From positions 128,240 to 192,239 of the forward strand of contig MNCI01010871.1 of the NCBI GenBank assembly GCA_015680685.1: 64,000 bases of DNA, read 5' to 3'. The translations under genes were made by a program, and so were the position numbers. Source of the DNA: Gnetum montanum (taxonomy: Eukaryota; Streptophyta; Gnetopsida; Gnetales; Gnetaceae). Positions 22,903 to 34,748 of this stretch are shown one piece after another. How positions within the stretch are numbered: position 1 is the stretch's first letter; each line of letters opens with the position of its first letter. A model generated the notes under the pieces. The model had not been told where the DNA came from, did not search any database, and was given only the letters and a program-made list of their open reading frames with translations.

Positions 22903-25268
22903 ATGTCTTCTTCTTCGCATAAGAGCATTTCATTGCCTAGGACTAACACAAGAGGCAATCAGCGGGATAATACACATAACTATAATCTGCTAGTTCCTCA
23001 ATAGTTTCATGTGGTATATACCCATCCCAATGAGTATGTACCCAATTTCACCTTTATTCTCCACCAAGATGAACAACTACGTTGAAGAGACTTGGAGGGT
23101 AACATAGTGTTGCCTCCAGACCAATTAGTCCCCAACATGCTCCTTCATGCTCTCACACGAATAGGCATGCTGCGTTTATACGTAGGATACATTGCATGCG
23201 ATCATGACACAAGGGACTATCACCCCACAGAAGCACAACGTCAAAGGGACTTGCGACAGGAGAGATACCATACATCCTTGAAGGGTAAATGACCCCATGA
23301 CACCCTACACATTTTGAGTGAAATTGAGGGTGGTGAACCTATTTCAATAGGCTGCCCACAAAATGATGTTCCTCCTCCTAACAGTGGTTAGGAGGTGGTG
23401 TATCAGAACCTCCACTCCACTATTCACAACCCTAGTTCTGATACCCACAAACACGAAGTGTTCAATGAGGGAACACAAACACACGATAAGGGTGGATGTT
23501 CTAATCGTGATCATGATCGAGGCCGAGACCACCGAAGAGAAGGCAGAAAACACCATCATGGAGATGGTTCTCCTTCTTCTTCACCTTCATTATCACCTTC
23601 ATCCTCTCCTTTAGTGTCTGGACATAGTCATAGGGAAACCAATCGTGAGGATAAAGGAAAATGAAGTGAAAGACATCGATGAGATAGTCGAGAACGAGGA
23701 CGAGGGCACTCTAAGGAATCAAGGCATAGAAGAAGGAAGAGTAGGGAATCGTGTAGACACCATAGACGCTATGAACGAGACGATCATGAAGAACCCCTAC
23801 TCGTAAATAGACACATGCTAGATATAGTGGAGGCCGTAAGAGTTCCAAAAAGGCAGCAAAAGGATAGTAGGATCAAGAGGTTAGACATGAACAACATCCC
23901 ACGATTTGAAGGGGGATACAATGCTAATCCCCAAAATCACTTACAAGCATTCCACAATGCATGTGCCTTGCAAAAAATAAAGAATGAATGGCAAAAATTG
24001 AAGTTGTTCCCAAGAACACTAGTGAAAGAAGCTGAAAGCTGGTATCGGTCCTTAGAACCAGAATCCATTCGGAGGTGGAGTACAATGTTAGAACTGTTCA
24101 ATGATAAGTACCAAACGTACTCCCGAGTGTCTAACCTACGAAAGCAAATCCAAGGATGGAAGCAAGGAAATCATGAACCATGGCCATTATTACGCACTAT
24201 TACATCATTTCCTTGGCCATGGTTATTTGTACTGGGATCAACTACGCCATCTAGTGGATGGACTTAGGCATGAAACAAGAAGAACCCTTGGGACGTATGC
24301 CCAAGGAAGGTTATCAGAGCTTAGGTCTTATCAAATTCATAAATTGATAGAGCAAGTAGCCAAAGAAGAAGGTGAGCTATGAAAGAGAGAAATTACAGAA
24401 GAATATAACCAAGATGCTTCCCTCTGAAAAAGGGGAGTGAGATTTTGTGAGGAGGAAGAAGAGTCACCACTTGAAGAGATGTTGAATAGGAAAAATTTGC
24501 CTCTCCAAAAGTGAACAACAGAAGTATCGGCAAAGGTAGACCAAATGTGATACTCCCTAGATAGTAGGTTTGAAGCTGTTCTCAAAATTGTAGAGGAGTC
24601 TAGGGAGTGAGGTAGTGACCGCGACAAAAAGAAAAAGAGAGAAGTGGACAATGCATGTAACAAGGGTAAGGGAAAAATGGCCATCACAGAAGAGGTTGTG
24701 GATTTAGACANATGGTTACCTTATCCCCAAGGTAACCCAAGGCAGTTCCACCAACCTTTAACATATTATCCAAGTGGAACTCCACCACAACCCGTTGAGT
24801 AGCATCAATAGTGGAAATACCCATAGTCATGGGGGATGCCACCACCATGGCAACAGTACCCCTACCAACAACCAACCTGACCCATATGGCTACTACGTGC
24901 AGTATCCAATCTCTCCATGTGACTCTATTAGTCACTTTGTACCACAACATTAGTATCAAGCTGATGAGTATTATAAAACTCCTTCTCCTAGGGAAGATAA
25001 CCGACAAACATACCATCCTTCAAATCCACCCACGGCTCTCACACTAATAGCTCCATTACCACCCGCTCCAGCAATGCAAGGGGAACTCCCTACTCAACCG
25101 CTGCAATGCAATGCCACAAAGGCTGTGAATCCTCAACCTGCTATTGGTTCTAACAAATGTATGAAGAAAAGACCTTTCTTCAGAGCCAATAGTCCAACCA
25201 AGCCCTTATAACCACAAGCGGTTGAACCTCTGAATGTCTCCCCATCAAATAAGGCTTCAGATCTCCCT
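22903..25268 (+). pseudogene. Element A gag
   Basis: The frame opens with MSSSSHKSISLP at 22,903 and stays mostly in one frame to about 24,150, then shifts. In order: a leader, an Arg/His/Ser-rich stretch (23,395-23,780), then the gag core (23,815-24,380) with RIKRLDMNNIPRFEG, SWYRSLEPESIRRW and LFNDKYQTY, typical of the retrotransposon gag family. A Pro/Gln/Tyr-rich tail follows (24,720-25,200). Element B carries the same order (34,874-36,842). In-frame stops and at least two frameshifts abolish the product. A single N lies at 24,711. Confidence 0.8.
24711..24711. other. Single N
   Basis: One undetermined base in element A gag. Sequence on both sides reads as gag in the same orientation, so only a local gap is implied. 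Confidence 0.5.
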
Positions 25269-25892
25269 TTGAACCAAACACCGAACTCAACGCATATGGT
25301 TATGTTAACACATGCTGTTACTGACTGGATTAAGGTTGGCCACCTTCCCAGGAAATTTTCTAATCCTGGAAGCCCTCTAATCTATCTCCAAATCGCTGGG
25401 AATAAGCCATGCAAAGATCTTCTAGACTTAAGTTCTGGAGTCAACTTAATATCACAAGAAATGTACAAAGCTTGGAACCTACCTCCATTAAGGATGAGCA
25501 ATATTTTCCTAGAGCTGGTCGACCAGTCCATCACTGTTCCCTTAGGACTGGTGGAGGACATCCTCACCACTGTGTGTGGATGGTCATACCTAGCTAATTT
25601 CCTAGTGATACAAGTGAATAACGGTAAAGGGAACTTTCCAATAATAATGGGAAGGGCATGGATAAGTACTATAGATGCACACCTAGGAATCCATGATCTT
25701 TCCTTGGAAATATCTAAGGAAAACGCTTTTGGAAAGATTGAGAAGAAGAAGGTTCCATGCGTTGCATATAGTAATACAGGGTGCAATTGCGTGCAGAGAT
25801 CATGGGTTGTGCAAAGTTTAACATTGCCTGTATGCAACCGGTGTGCACAAGACATTAATATACAAAAGTACCTATATGTAGCAACCACATGA
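25269..25892 (+). pseudogene. Element A protease region
   Basis: A 207-codon open stretch. The N-terminal part (AVTDWIKVGHLPRKFSNPG) leads into the protease core DLLDLSSGVNLIS, then VPLGLVEDILTTV and FPIIMGRAWISTIDA, the layout of Athila proteases (family core DLGASVNLMP). The active-site neighbourhood has changed (DLSSG for DLGAS). From here to about 28,380 protease, RT, RNase H and integrase share one frame broken only by stops, so the original product was a single Pol polyprotein. Confidence 0.75.
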
Positions 25893-26329
25893 CAAGAAGA
25901 CACCCAGCGGCTGATAGTTGATCAAGAGAGAAACTCACTAATGTGCATGGAACCAACTGAGGGGATAACTTGCACTTACATTGAAAGTATAGATGCACTA
26001 GAGCAAGTCTGTTGCCAACTTCCAAGCCTTAACCTTGAAAACATCAACTGGGGGAAGTTGGAGATTCCTAAAAAATTCAAACAAAAGCCCCTAGAATTGA
26101 AACCATGGACCACCGGTCTAGAATATATGATCCTCAAAAAAGGAAAATCGGTAATCATCAATGCAAGACTTACTTTCAAAAAAAAAGGAAGACTACTGGA
26201 AGTAATAAACAAGTGGTCAAAAGCTTTTGCTTGGTTGTATCCCAAATTAACTGGAATAGATCCTAGGATATGGTAGCATAGGATTGACATTGGCCCCTCC
26301 ATGAAACCTCAAAAACAACTGTAGAGGTG

Positions 26330-27152
26330 ATTCAACCCAAAATTGAAGCAAGTAGTAAAAGAGGAAATAGAATAGCTTCTTAAGGCTGGGTTCATATATC
26401 TCCTTACTGAGAGAAAATGGGTTAGCCCTCTAGTGTTCATGCCTAAAAAGGGAGGCAAATGGAGGATGTGCATAGATTTTAGACTACTAAGCATGGCAAC
26501 ATTTAAGGATCACTTTCTGTTGCCATTTGTTAACCAAGTCTTAGACACCATAGCAGGGCATCACTATTATAGTTTTCTGGATGGCTATAGTGGATAGAAT
26601 CAAATACGGATAGCCCTCAAAGACGAGGCCAAGACAACGTTCACCAATCCTTGGGGAACGTTTGTGTATAAAAAAATGCCATTGGGCTTGTGCAATGCTC
26701 CTGCCACATGTTAACGCCTAGTTCTAAGAATATTCCAACAACAAATAGGGAATAGAGTGGAAGTCTTTATGGATGACTTCTCCACCTATGGAACAAGTTT
26801 TGATCAAGCCTTGGACCAATTAGAGCAAGTGTTGAAAAGATGCGTAGAAACCAACTTAAGGCTCAATTGGACGAAAAGCCATTTAATGGTCCAAGAGGGC
26901 ATAGTACTTAGGCATAAGGTTTCACATGCAGGAATAGAGGTAGACCTAGATAAAATTAGGGTTATCCAAAGAATCACCCGTCAATTGAAAACTGTCAAAG
27001 ACATTCGATCATTCCTTGGACACATTGGCTACTATAGGAGATTCATTGAGAACTTCCCCAAGATTGCCAAACCATTGGTAGAGTTGACAAAGAAGGACAT
27101 ACCTTTTGAGTGGACCAGGGAATGTGAACGAGCATTCCAAACTTTGAAATAG
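26330..27152 (+). pseudogene. Element A reverse transcriptase
   Basis: Motifs in order: WVSPLVFMPKKGGKWRMCIDFR (26,418-26,483), DHFLLPFVNQVLD, YYSFLDGYSG, TTFTNPWGTFVYKKMPLGLC, and the catalytic box [12 protein letters not shown] (26,758-26,793). [33 protein letters not shown] and [14 protein letters not shown] follow. FMDD in place of YxDD is normal for Athila. In-frame stops occur near 26,372, 26,597 and 26,713. The family enzyme copies element RNA into DNA inside virus-like particles. Confidence 0.85.
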
Positions 27153-27570
27153 AAGCTTGTAGAAACTCCCATTCTACAAGCTCTTGATTGGTTCAGACCA
27201 TTCCACATAATGACGGACGCATCCAATTATGCTTTAGGAGCCATACTTACATAGTTAGATGACCAAAGATGCCCTTACTACATCCACTGTGCAAGTAGAA
27301 GTATCGTCGGTACTCAACTTAACTGCACAACTATAGAAAAAGAATTAATGGCTGTAGTGTTTGCACTGGATAAGTTTAGGCACTATGTGTTAGGTTACAA
27401 AGTGTTCATCCACATGGATCATAGTGCAATCTGGTTCCTCATGAACAAGCCAATGGTTAGCCCTCATATTATACGATGGTTGGTAATCCTACAAGAGTTC
27501 TATCTAATGATGATCGATCGAAAGGGCACCGAGAAAGTAGTTGCAGATCATTTATCTTGGTTGTGCTGGG
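27153..27570 (+). pseudogene. Element A RNase H
   Basis: Follows RT in the same frame: MTDASNYALGAIL (27,211-27,249), CTTIEKELMAVVFALDKFRHYVLG (27,325-27,396), FIHMDHSAIWFLMNKP and IDRKGTEKVVADHLSWL (27,510-27,560). The order of acidic residues and the closing A-D-H-L-S match gypsy RNase H, which removes template RNA. Stops at 27,150 and 27,255 break it. Confidence 0.8.
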
Positions 27571-28880
27571 ACAACAAAGAGGATGAATATGTAATGTTTG
27601 ATCATGTTCTTGATGAAGCCCTCTTTGCCGGTGTAGTGAATAACCAACCCACAGAGACGAACTGGTATAGTAGTATTCTCATCTATCTCCTTACTCAACA
27701 AATACCACAGGAGCTGGAATTTAGGAAGAAACAACAGTTTCTTCACAGAGCTAAGCACTTCATGGAAATCATGGGACAACTTTACAAAGTGTGTCCTAAT
27801 GGCTTGGTTCGATGGTATGTGCCCAAGGTAGACCAACTGAGAGTTCTCTAAGATGCTCATGAGGGCCCTTGTGGGGGTCACTATGCGGGGAGACGAATGA
27901 CTATTAAGATCTTGCTTGTAGGATATTACTGGCCAACATTATTTCAGGATGCCCATTTGTCTGATCTTGTGAGTGCTGCCAACTTGAATTGGGGAATGGC
28001 TACTAGAATGGAGGGTCCGCAACAATGGATTCAACCTTTAGAACCCTTAGACATTTGGGGAATAGACTTTATGTGGCCCATTACACCAATGTCCAATGGA
28101 AAATCTTACATTGTAGTTTCCATAGACTATTTAACAAAATGGGCTGATGTAACTACTGTTACAGACTACACATCATATATAGCTACACGATTTGTGCAAC
28201 AACAAATTGTAAATAGATTTGGTGTGTCATGTGCACTTATTTCGGATAATGGAACACACTTCACAGGTGCAACTTTTTAAAAGTTAATGCAATGCTTAGG
28301 GGTTGAACATAAATTGACTACACCTTATCACCCCCAAGCTAATAGACAAGCTGAGGTCACCAACAGGGAGATCACTAAAATATTAACTTAGACAATTAGC
28401 TAGTATAGGTAAGATTGGAGCACTAAACTGAATGATGCTGTTTGGGCATACTACTCCACCTGGAAACTCCCAATAGGCTACTCTCCCTATGAGTTAGTGT
28501 CCAGAAAGCTTCCAATGCTTCTGATTCAAACCGAGCTTTGTACGCTATCAATGGCTTGTGACCTCCACCTCGATCTTAATCTAGCACAAAAACAAAGGTT
28601 GACAACTTTAAACATGCTAGACATAAACCGATTAGTTGCCCTATCATCAAATGAGTTGCACAAGGCATTTAACAAGCAACGTCATGACTTAAAGATTTGA
28701 AAGGTTAAGTATAACCAGAAGATAAGGTTCTCTACTAGAATCCCACACATGTGCCACAATGCACAAAATTTCAAACACATGGGAGGGACCTTACATTATT
28801 CATACAACCTTTCCTTCAGGGGCCATAACCATATACAAACTTGAGAGCCCTGGTAAGAGATTGTTAGTCAATGTGCAATA
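27570..28880 (+). pseudogene. Element A integrase
   Basis: The zinc-binding start is degraded: HEGPCGGH gives the His pair near 27,858, but the Cys pair is not seen. The catalytic core keeps D in LDIWGIDFMWP, D in LISDNGTHFTG (about 28,240) and E in QANRQAEVTNREI (about 28,335), separated by spacing usual for D,D(35)E enzymes. A tail with GPYIIHTTFPSGAITI (about 28,780-28,830, shifted frame) matches the GPY/F module. Stops are frequent after 28,278. Integrase inserts element DNA and leaves 5-bp duplications, as observed. Confidence 0.8.
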
Positions 28881-30704
28881 GAGAAAACCCTTCCATGAAC
28901 CTAGGACGGCCAGTGCACATAATGCCTTTGAGAAGGGACGACCCTGCTCACTCTTTTGGATCTCCTCCTTCCAACTCAGTCATGAGGGAGACGGCCACCT
29001 CTGCTGATCATTTGAGGCCCTCAGTTCCTTTTTAAGTTTTTTTTACACATTTTTATTTTACAAATTTCTTTAATTTTTCTTGTTTTTGTTTTGCAACATT
29101 GTTTATACTTTTTCATTTCTTTGTGTGACTATTTTGTTTGTTTGTTTTTATCTTTGTTTGTTGTTTTTGTTTTATTAGAATTATTACCTCATAAGTGCTC
29201 TTTATGGTGTTACAAACTGTATTCTATGGATTACTAATGTCTAGTTTTTGCCTTTGAGTTATAATGTTGATACTAAGGTATGACTCTTTTGATATAATAA
29301 GAAATGAGTCCACATCATCCATGCTTCCATGAATTTTTATGGTCTCTCTTGGCTTGGAACTGTATAGTCCCTTTCTTTAATAATAAAACTATTAACAAAT
29401 TGGTGACTGGTCATTTCTCAAACTAAGGAAAGACTCAAGGACTAAAAAGGATGTGACTTCAAAGGGATTTGATGCATTTGTGTTGGCTATTCTCTTGGGT
29501 GCTTGGATGTCTTCTTCTTGAGTTTTCCTTACCATTCCAACATTGCTCCATTATTGGGAAGCTGAGCCAATAAAAATAAGTCTTTGCATGGTGTGGTTCT
29601 TATGCAAAAAAAAAAAAAAACCAAACACAGTGAGAATTCAAAGCACATCCCTTAGACAAAATAATCATCTGGGCTACAAGCACTGGTTATGGAACTAAAC
29701 AAACATGTTCCCTCTAACTAAGGCCCTCTCTCACTTCCTACTTTTCCCTTTCTCGTTTCCTCGGAATGGTGGTGACTCTTTGGTGGAAGCATTTTTGTTA
29801 CTTCAAGTGGATGGATTGGCAGAGTGTATTAATGCAAATTCACTAGAAGTGGACTATTTGAGGCTGGATTTGAAATGAGATCTACTCAATCACATTAACC
29901 ATAAATACATAAGGGGTTGTACACCACCTTGTTCTTGGGACTCCATTCCACTCTCTTCTCCTCACCATTCTTTCTCCATTTTCCATCTCATTGCTGGTTG
30001 TATCAACAGTCTATATTTTGGTTAATGCATTCTTTTCTCTTTGGTGAATTCTTGTGGTTAGGTTTTTAACTCTTGCTTCCAAAAGACATTTCTGGAGCCT
30101 ACGCACTCTTTGAATGTGGGTTTGTTAGGGCATAAAGGGCATGAGCCTGCTTTGGGGAGGACCCACTGGCATTCCTATTTGGTGCATCAGTTAACTTCTT
30201 TCCCTTAAAACATTTCCACAATCAACATTTGTTTTGTTCATTCCCATCCCTGACATCCATTTTATCGATGTTGCTATTGTTTCTTTTTCTCCATCTTTCT
30301 TATTCCTTATCTTTTTCTGTTTTATTGCTACCGAAGGATCACTCTTAGTCATGGGGGCCTTGGTCCAATTTTTTCAATTTTTCTTAACCCCTACACCTTG
30401 GGTAGTCACCAGTATTCTATCTCTAGAATCCATATTGGCCATATCACAACTCAGCTAATGGACCTTACATCGAGGCAAGGTATCAACTACATTGTGACTT
30501 ACTTATCCTTGCTCATATGTGACTGTGTTGTGTGTGCAGATGGCAACCATATCGCAATGGACTGGACTTGGAGGAAACACACAAGATGGACCGGTGCTGG
30601 AACAATTGTGTAAGGAACAGTTATACAAGGAACAAGATTGATGGCGCAGTTATGGATGGACAACGAAGGGTGCAATCTTGGCATTGGTAGCAACACATCT
30701 TCTT

Positions 30705-30743
<39 letters not shown>

Positions 30744-30946
30744 AACTGCCAAATAAGGCTGGATGTCAATTGTGTATAGTATTCATTCTTGTAGTCATGA
30801 ACTTTAATATTGTCATGTATTTTAACAATTGATCCATTCACACGTCATCCCATTTACCATTAGTTTTCAGTCAAGTCAATAATCCCATACCTTCCCAATA
30901 TTTTGTAAGGAACTCGAGGATGAGTTTTTATTTAGTCATGGGGATA
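28880..30946 (+). mobile_element. Element A 3' non-coding region
   Basis: No long ORF. The region matches element B from 60,650 on (shared '...ggatctcctccttccaactcagtcatg' near 28,960 and 60,730) and the left edge of the window (block near 30,125-30,200). It ends with 'aactcgaggatgagttttta' and a short purine stretch (tgggg) directly before the LTR at 30,947, a probable polypurine tract. The accessory ORF present in B (63,150-63,680) is absent or unrecognisable in A. Confidence 0.7.
30709..30743. repeat. (TC)n microsatellite
   Basis: Thirteen or so TC units with one interruption, in element A's 3' region. Confidence 0.95.
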
Positions 30947-31382
30947 TGATGAGCCGCAATATCGCGTACACAATATCGCATCTGCCATGCGATATCGCAT
31001 ACGCGATTGTGTCCTACCTCATTTTCTATAAATAAGAGGAAATGCCCTTTGTTCCAAGGTAATTAGACTTAGACCTTTAGCTAGATTCTTATAGTTTTGT
31101 TATTCTAGAGTTAGAATTATCTTTGTGTGCCCAATAGGAGTCATAGAGTGAACGGATCTTTATTTGAGCAATTTGTACCTGAGCACAATTTTGTGTACGA
31201 TAATAAAGATGAACTTTATGATAAACCTTGCAGCATAAAGATTAAGCTAATTATTAATTAATGATTTTTTAATGCTTTTCTAGTTAATTAATATCTTTCT
31301 CAACCTTCAACCCCCTTAGTTAAATACACTCAGTACGACTGCTTCGAGCATGCATGTAGCGCTTGGTAACCTAGTAACGATT
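30947..31382 (+). mobile_element. Element A 3' LTR, first part
   Basis: Begins TGATGAGCC and aligns with the 5' LTR through TATA (31,025-31,036) and R/U5 to 'cctagtaacgatt', where it meets an N at 31,383. The remainder is found inverted at 31,648-31,842. About 175 bases matching 5' LTR 22,485-22,660 are missing and probably fall in the gap. Confidence 0.85.
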
Positions 31383-31383
31383 N
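31383..31383. other. Single N, left border of misplaced segment
   Basis: The LTR alignment stops exactly here. With the N at 31,843 it encloses 459 bases of opposite orientation. Confidence 0.8.
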
Positions 31384-31842
31384 AGATGACCAAGGTGAGT
31401 TTGGATCTTATTATGAAATAGACATCCACCTAGGGAACCTAATATAATGATCTATTCCTAAAGTATGCTTGTTCAATTTTATGTCCCCCATTTCTATAAT
31501 AAACCAAACACTTCTTGTGACCTCTACAAATCCAAGTTCTCAACACACGTCCTCATTTTACTCTATTTTTACATTAGCACCTTTTGCTACAATGTCACAA
31601 CCTCCACCAATTTCATCTATGTTACAACCATTTACAATTTTAGTTGGTGATGAGTGGTGACGTACCCCTACACTCAACCATACGAATACGAGCGTTTCGC
31701 GTGCAATCCGGTCAAACTTCAAGGACTAAGTGCTTACACGCCTTAATGGAACACTCAGGGTTAATTAATCGTTGTCTTCCCAAACTTACTTATATTGTCA
31801 CGGTTGTATGGTTAAGTAAGCTTGAGGTATATGATTTTTATA
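31384..31842 (-). other. N-bounded segment in inverted orientation (LTR A end + element E gag start)
   Basis: Bases 31,648-31,842 are the reverse complement of the last part of the A LTR (start TGATGAGTGG, matching CCACTCATCA). Next to them GTTGG (31,643-31,647) is the reverse complement of A's left target duplication. Bases 31,384-31,642 contain the start of E's gag (the ORF at about 31,590-31,642 opens MSQPPPISSM), readable on plus here although E's gag lies on minus. Turning the block round makes LTR, target duplication and gag agree together. Confidence 0.85.
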
Positions 31843-31843
31843 N
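31843..31843. other. Single N, right border of misplaced segment
   Basis: Marks the other contig-like junction, followed by element E leader sequence. Confidence 0.8.
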
Positions 31844-32806
31844 CAATGTGGTCATATGAGGATGGGATAAATTGTGGATGATCTCAAACTAGTACCTTAA
31901 ATTTAATTTCTTACATGGGATACATAAATTATCTTGTATGTTTTCACAACTGAAGTTGTAGTAATCCAAGTGTTTTTATATAGGAGATTTTGGTAGACAC
32001 AGTTAAGAGTTTGATGATGTTTGAAAATGGCTATATCTTTTGGGTCATAGATGTGAGTAGAGTTCTAGTTTGAGGCCATGTCAACTATGTTCTTAGGTAA
32101 TAAATTAGATATAAAAGGCATAAAATAATGTAGATTTGAGGTATTGGTAGATGTAGCATATAGACTAAAATTGCGTAAATGTGGCATAGTGTGAAATGTA
32201 GTTACTAATAGTGTAAAAATTACAACAACATAAATGAAACTATAAGTATGATTGTAACTATAAATTTGAAAATATTGTAGAAACAAAAATAGCATAAATA
32301 AAACTACAATTGTAATTGTAACTACAAATGCAAAAGCTAGAGAAAAAGATAGCGTAACTGGAAACACAACGTATTAAATGCAAAATTTTAAACACAGTTT
32401 TTATGGCAATGATAACATAAAAAGTCAAAATGGGTACAACGTATTTATCCTAGTGTATTTGAGATAACATTGGGAAAAAGTGGTCAATAGGCTTACAACA
32501 TATTTAATTTAGCATATTTACAGCAAAACTTGGAAAAAAGAGGAAAACTAAAGTAGAGTTTGAGGATTCAGGTGATCAAATACCAGTGTATTTGCAAGGT
32601 TTGACTATATAGGAGATTTTTGTGGCTAGGACAAAAATGTTGGTGCAAAAAAATTGTAATTGAGATACTAAGGCTAAAAAATGCATGTATTTTAAAATCA
32701 CTCAAAATAGCTTCTATTCACTAAATATGCTATTGTAAAATTGCTAAAATAGACAAATAGTGTTTACACCTAGGTTTAAGTGAAGAAATTAAGCAATGGC
32801 CCTCCT
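31844..32806 (-). mobile_element. Element E 5' leader
   Basis: AT-rich DNA between E's 5' LTR and its gag. No ORF is credible. The bases next to the LTR (minus strand AGGAGGGCCATTGC) should hold the primer-binding site, but no tRNA match was recognised. Confidence 0.5.
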
Positions 32807-33800
32807 TATAACACCAAAAAACTATAGCAATGGAAAACTTTGAGCTAGAAATTGAATTGATTTGTGTGAAGTATTGTTACCTCAAGATTCATGAGCCTTA
32901 AAAAGGATTTGAGGTACTTTAGGTAGTTTGGTCAATTACCTAATGACTTATAAGTCTGTTATTGAATGAAATAGGCAAAAACAAGCAATAATATGACAAA
33001 ACGATAGATCCAAGATTGGATTTATGAAAATCAAAACAAATTGTAAAAATAATGAGAAAATGTATCCAAAACAAATTACAAAATTTGCATTAAATATTGT
33101 AAAATACTATGAAATAGGTTTGAAAAGTATAGATTGATTGACTTTTATAGCTTATGAGTAGAAAGTTTAGAGATTTCTCTGAAATTGTCATCTAAGATCT
33201 AGTGTAGCTAGGTAAGATGTGTTCTATAGCTAATCTACATGCATCTATCTCAATTAATCTACTCTTGAAAAAATGTTGCAACAACCTCTAAAGGTCACAA
33301 AAATCTCTTTGTACTAACTAGATCTTGAATGTGCCCAAAGTTTCCTTCTTGCCCCTCAAAAGCTCCTGAAAATAATGTCAAATTTTTCTTAAATAGGCCA
33401 CAATTTGCTATTCTCCATTGATTAGGCTCTAACAAGGTTCTTGGGTGGTTGCACAATGTTTTTGGACAACTTTTATGGCTCAAAAGAATAGCTTTTCTAT
33501 CACCAGCGTTTCTAACTACAGTGAAATCAATCAAAACATTTTTGGTAGCATAGTTGACAATTATAGGGTCAATTACGCTGTTATGATATAATTAACATTA
33601 TATTTAACATTTTATGCCTTGAATTATACCTTAAAAAGTAAAAATGTTTTTGGATTTTGGCAAAACAAGACTACAAGATGAATTTTTTTGATGGGAAGTC
33701 AAGACATTTGTGTTTGATATTGAATTTGATTGAAATTACAATTAGATTTTGCCTATAAGGCTTCCTTGTTTACAATTGAAATTTTCTTTGAGGCATTTTA
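32807..33800 (-). mobile_element. Element E 5' LTR (right copy)
   Basis: 994 bp, partner of the left LTR. On plus it starts TATAACACC (decayed TGTAACACC) and ends 'ggcatttta' (decayed GGTGTTTCA), giving inverted-repeat ends shared with element D and the solo LTR at 42,857. Followed by GGTAT. Confidence 0.75.
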
Positions 33801-33891
33801 GGTATGACTTGGAAGTTTGGCTCAAATTCTATAGCCACAAATGTAAAACTTATTAATTAAAACATGTAAAAGCATGATCTCATATATGATG
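33801..33891. other. Right target duplication of E and flank up to element B
   Basis: GGTAT at 33,801-33,805 matches 13,499-13,503. The remaining 86 bases are pre-insertion DNA before the LTR of element B. Confidence 0.65.
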
Positions 33892-34728
33892 TGATGAAGA
33901 ATCATTAGACAGGCTGCGTCAACTGACATGTGTTGACGTAGCCTTGAGATGCATCAACACTAATGTAGGCCAAGCCTACATAAATGTGTGAGTGCATGTT
34001 AACTTTATAGTGTAGTGAAGCTCTTGTAGTTTGATCTTCATAGAATTAGAATATTTTCCTTTGAGTGCTCGTAGTGTGAATCAAAGAGATTGTACGAATC
34101 TTTATTCAAGCATCATGTGCCTAAACACATTGGCATGAATAGAAATAAAGACAAGATTTCTAACATTCGTTGTAGCACTTGAATAGTTAAATCTTTTTTA
34201 TTTGCACTTTATTTTTCATGAACTTTAATTTCATAAGTCCTAATTAATGCATGTACTTAATTGTAAACACATAAGTATGACTACTTCAAGTATGACATGC
34301 TACATTTGGTAATCCTAATAGTGGCCATTTGGTAATGCCTAGTGACAGTTGTTTGATAACTTGGTAGCATAATATGAGTTTGGAATGTGTACGGTAAGTG
34401 GGAATGACTACTTCTATCATAGCTACTCACTAAATTAGATAAGTAGTTAAATAATTAATCATTAAACCTTTGTTTATTTATCTCACACTTAGGATAAAAA
34501 TATATAAAAAATACTAACAAAAATAAATATCATAAGCCTTAACTCACATTTAAACATATGCACAGATAGCACAAGTGTGAGTTAGTTAGACAAAAATCAT
34601 GCAATCCCTTAACTCATAGTTTAGGATTATGGGTAAACTTAGGAACTAAGTCCATAAAATTCGATGTGATTGCTAGTACATGCTTGTGATTTGTATGGTT
34701 GGCTATAGGGTATATTCACTAATCATCA
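33892..34728 (+). mobile_element. Element B 5' LTR
   Basis: 837 bp, begins TGATGAAG and ends 'aatcatca'. TATA-like word (acataaatgtg) near 33,980; R/U5 block 'gaatctttattcaagcat' near 34,098 and 'aataaagacaagatt' near 34,143, shared with LTRs A, F and G. Confidence 0.75.
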
Positions 34729-34729
34729 T

Positions 34730-34748
34730 TGGCATAGTTACTAGGGAT
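34730..34748 (+). promoter_or_regulatory. Degraded primer-binding site of element B
   Basis: TGGCATAGTTACTAGGGAT two bases after the LTR end resembles the tRNA-Asp-type site of A with several substitutions. Confidence 0.55.

Larger units (their letters stand above)
22026..31842 (+). mobile_element. Element A: Athila-like Ty3/Gypsy retrotransposon, nearly full length
   Basis: From left to right: 5' LTR (22,026-22,758), tRNA-Asp-type primer site, gag, protease, RT, RNase H, integrase, a 2-kb non-coding 3' region and a 3' LTR. The 3' LTR is complete only if the N-bounded segment 31,384-31,842 is inverted. The CCAAC target duplication then matches on both sides. In about 320 aligned LTR bases roughly a dozen differences are seen, so A is the youngest large element here, yet its coding frames have many stops. 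A lies inside the gag of element E. Confidence 0.85.
13504..33800 (-). mobile_element. Element E: minus-strand, non-autonomous Tat-like Ty3/Gypsy retrotransposon with element A nested inside
   Basis: E is bounded by LTRs at 13,504-14,284 (3' LTR on the minus strand) and 32,807-33,800 (5' LTR), with matching GGTAT flanks. Internally, on the minus strand from the 5' side: leader (31,844-32,806), gag (split by A), protease (19,545-19,823), then about 5 kb of non-coding DNA with three kinds of tandem repeat, and a polypurine tract next to the 3' LTR. No reverse transcriptase, RNase H or integrase motif was found in E's own sequence. Protein likeness to element D places E in the Tat group. It probably moved using enzymes from a relative such as D. 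Confidence 0.75.

Noticed and set aside
23344-23664. Overlapping ORFs in three frames in A gag
   Set aside because: Only the frame with the Arg/His/Ser-rich peptide continues the gag reading. The others are shadows of a low-complexity stretch.
24337-25016. Minus-strand ORFs of 110-116 codons
   Set aside because: Antisense to element A gag. The Leu/Ser-rich composition reflects the reverse of charged gag codons.
25382-25903. 173-codon minus-strand ORF
   Set aside because: Shadow of the element A protease frame, which has clear family motifs on plus.
31465-31660. Two plus-strand ORFs read as an independent gene
   Set aside because: They are the start of E's gag plus inverted LTR sequence, in an assembly segment that appears flipped.
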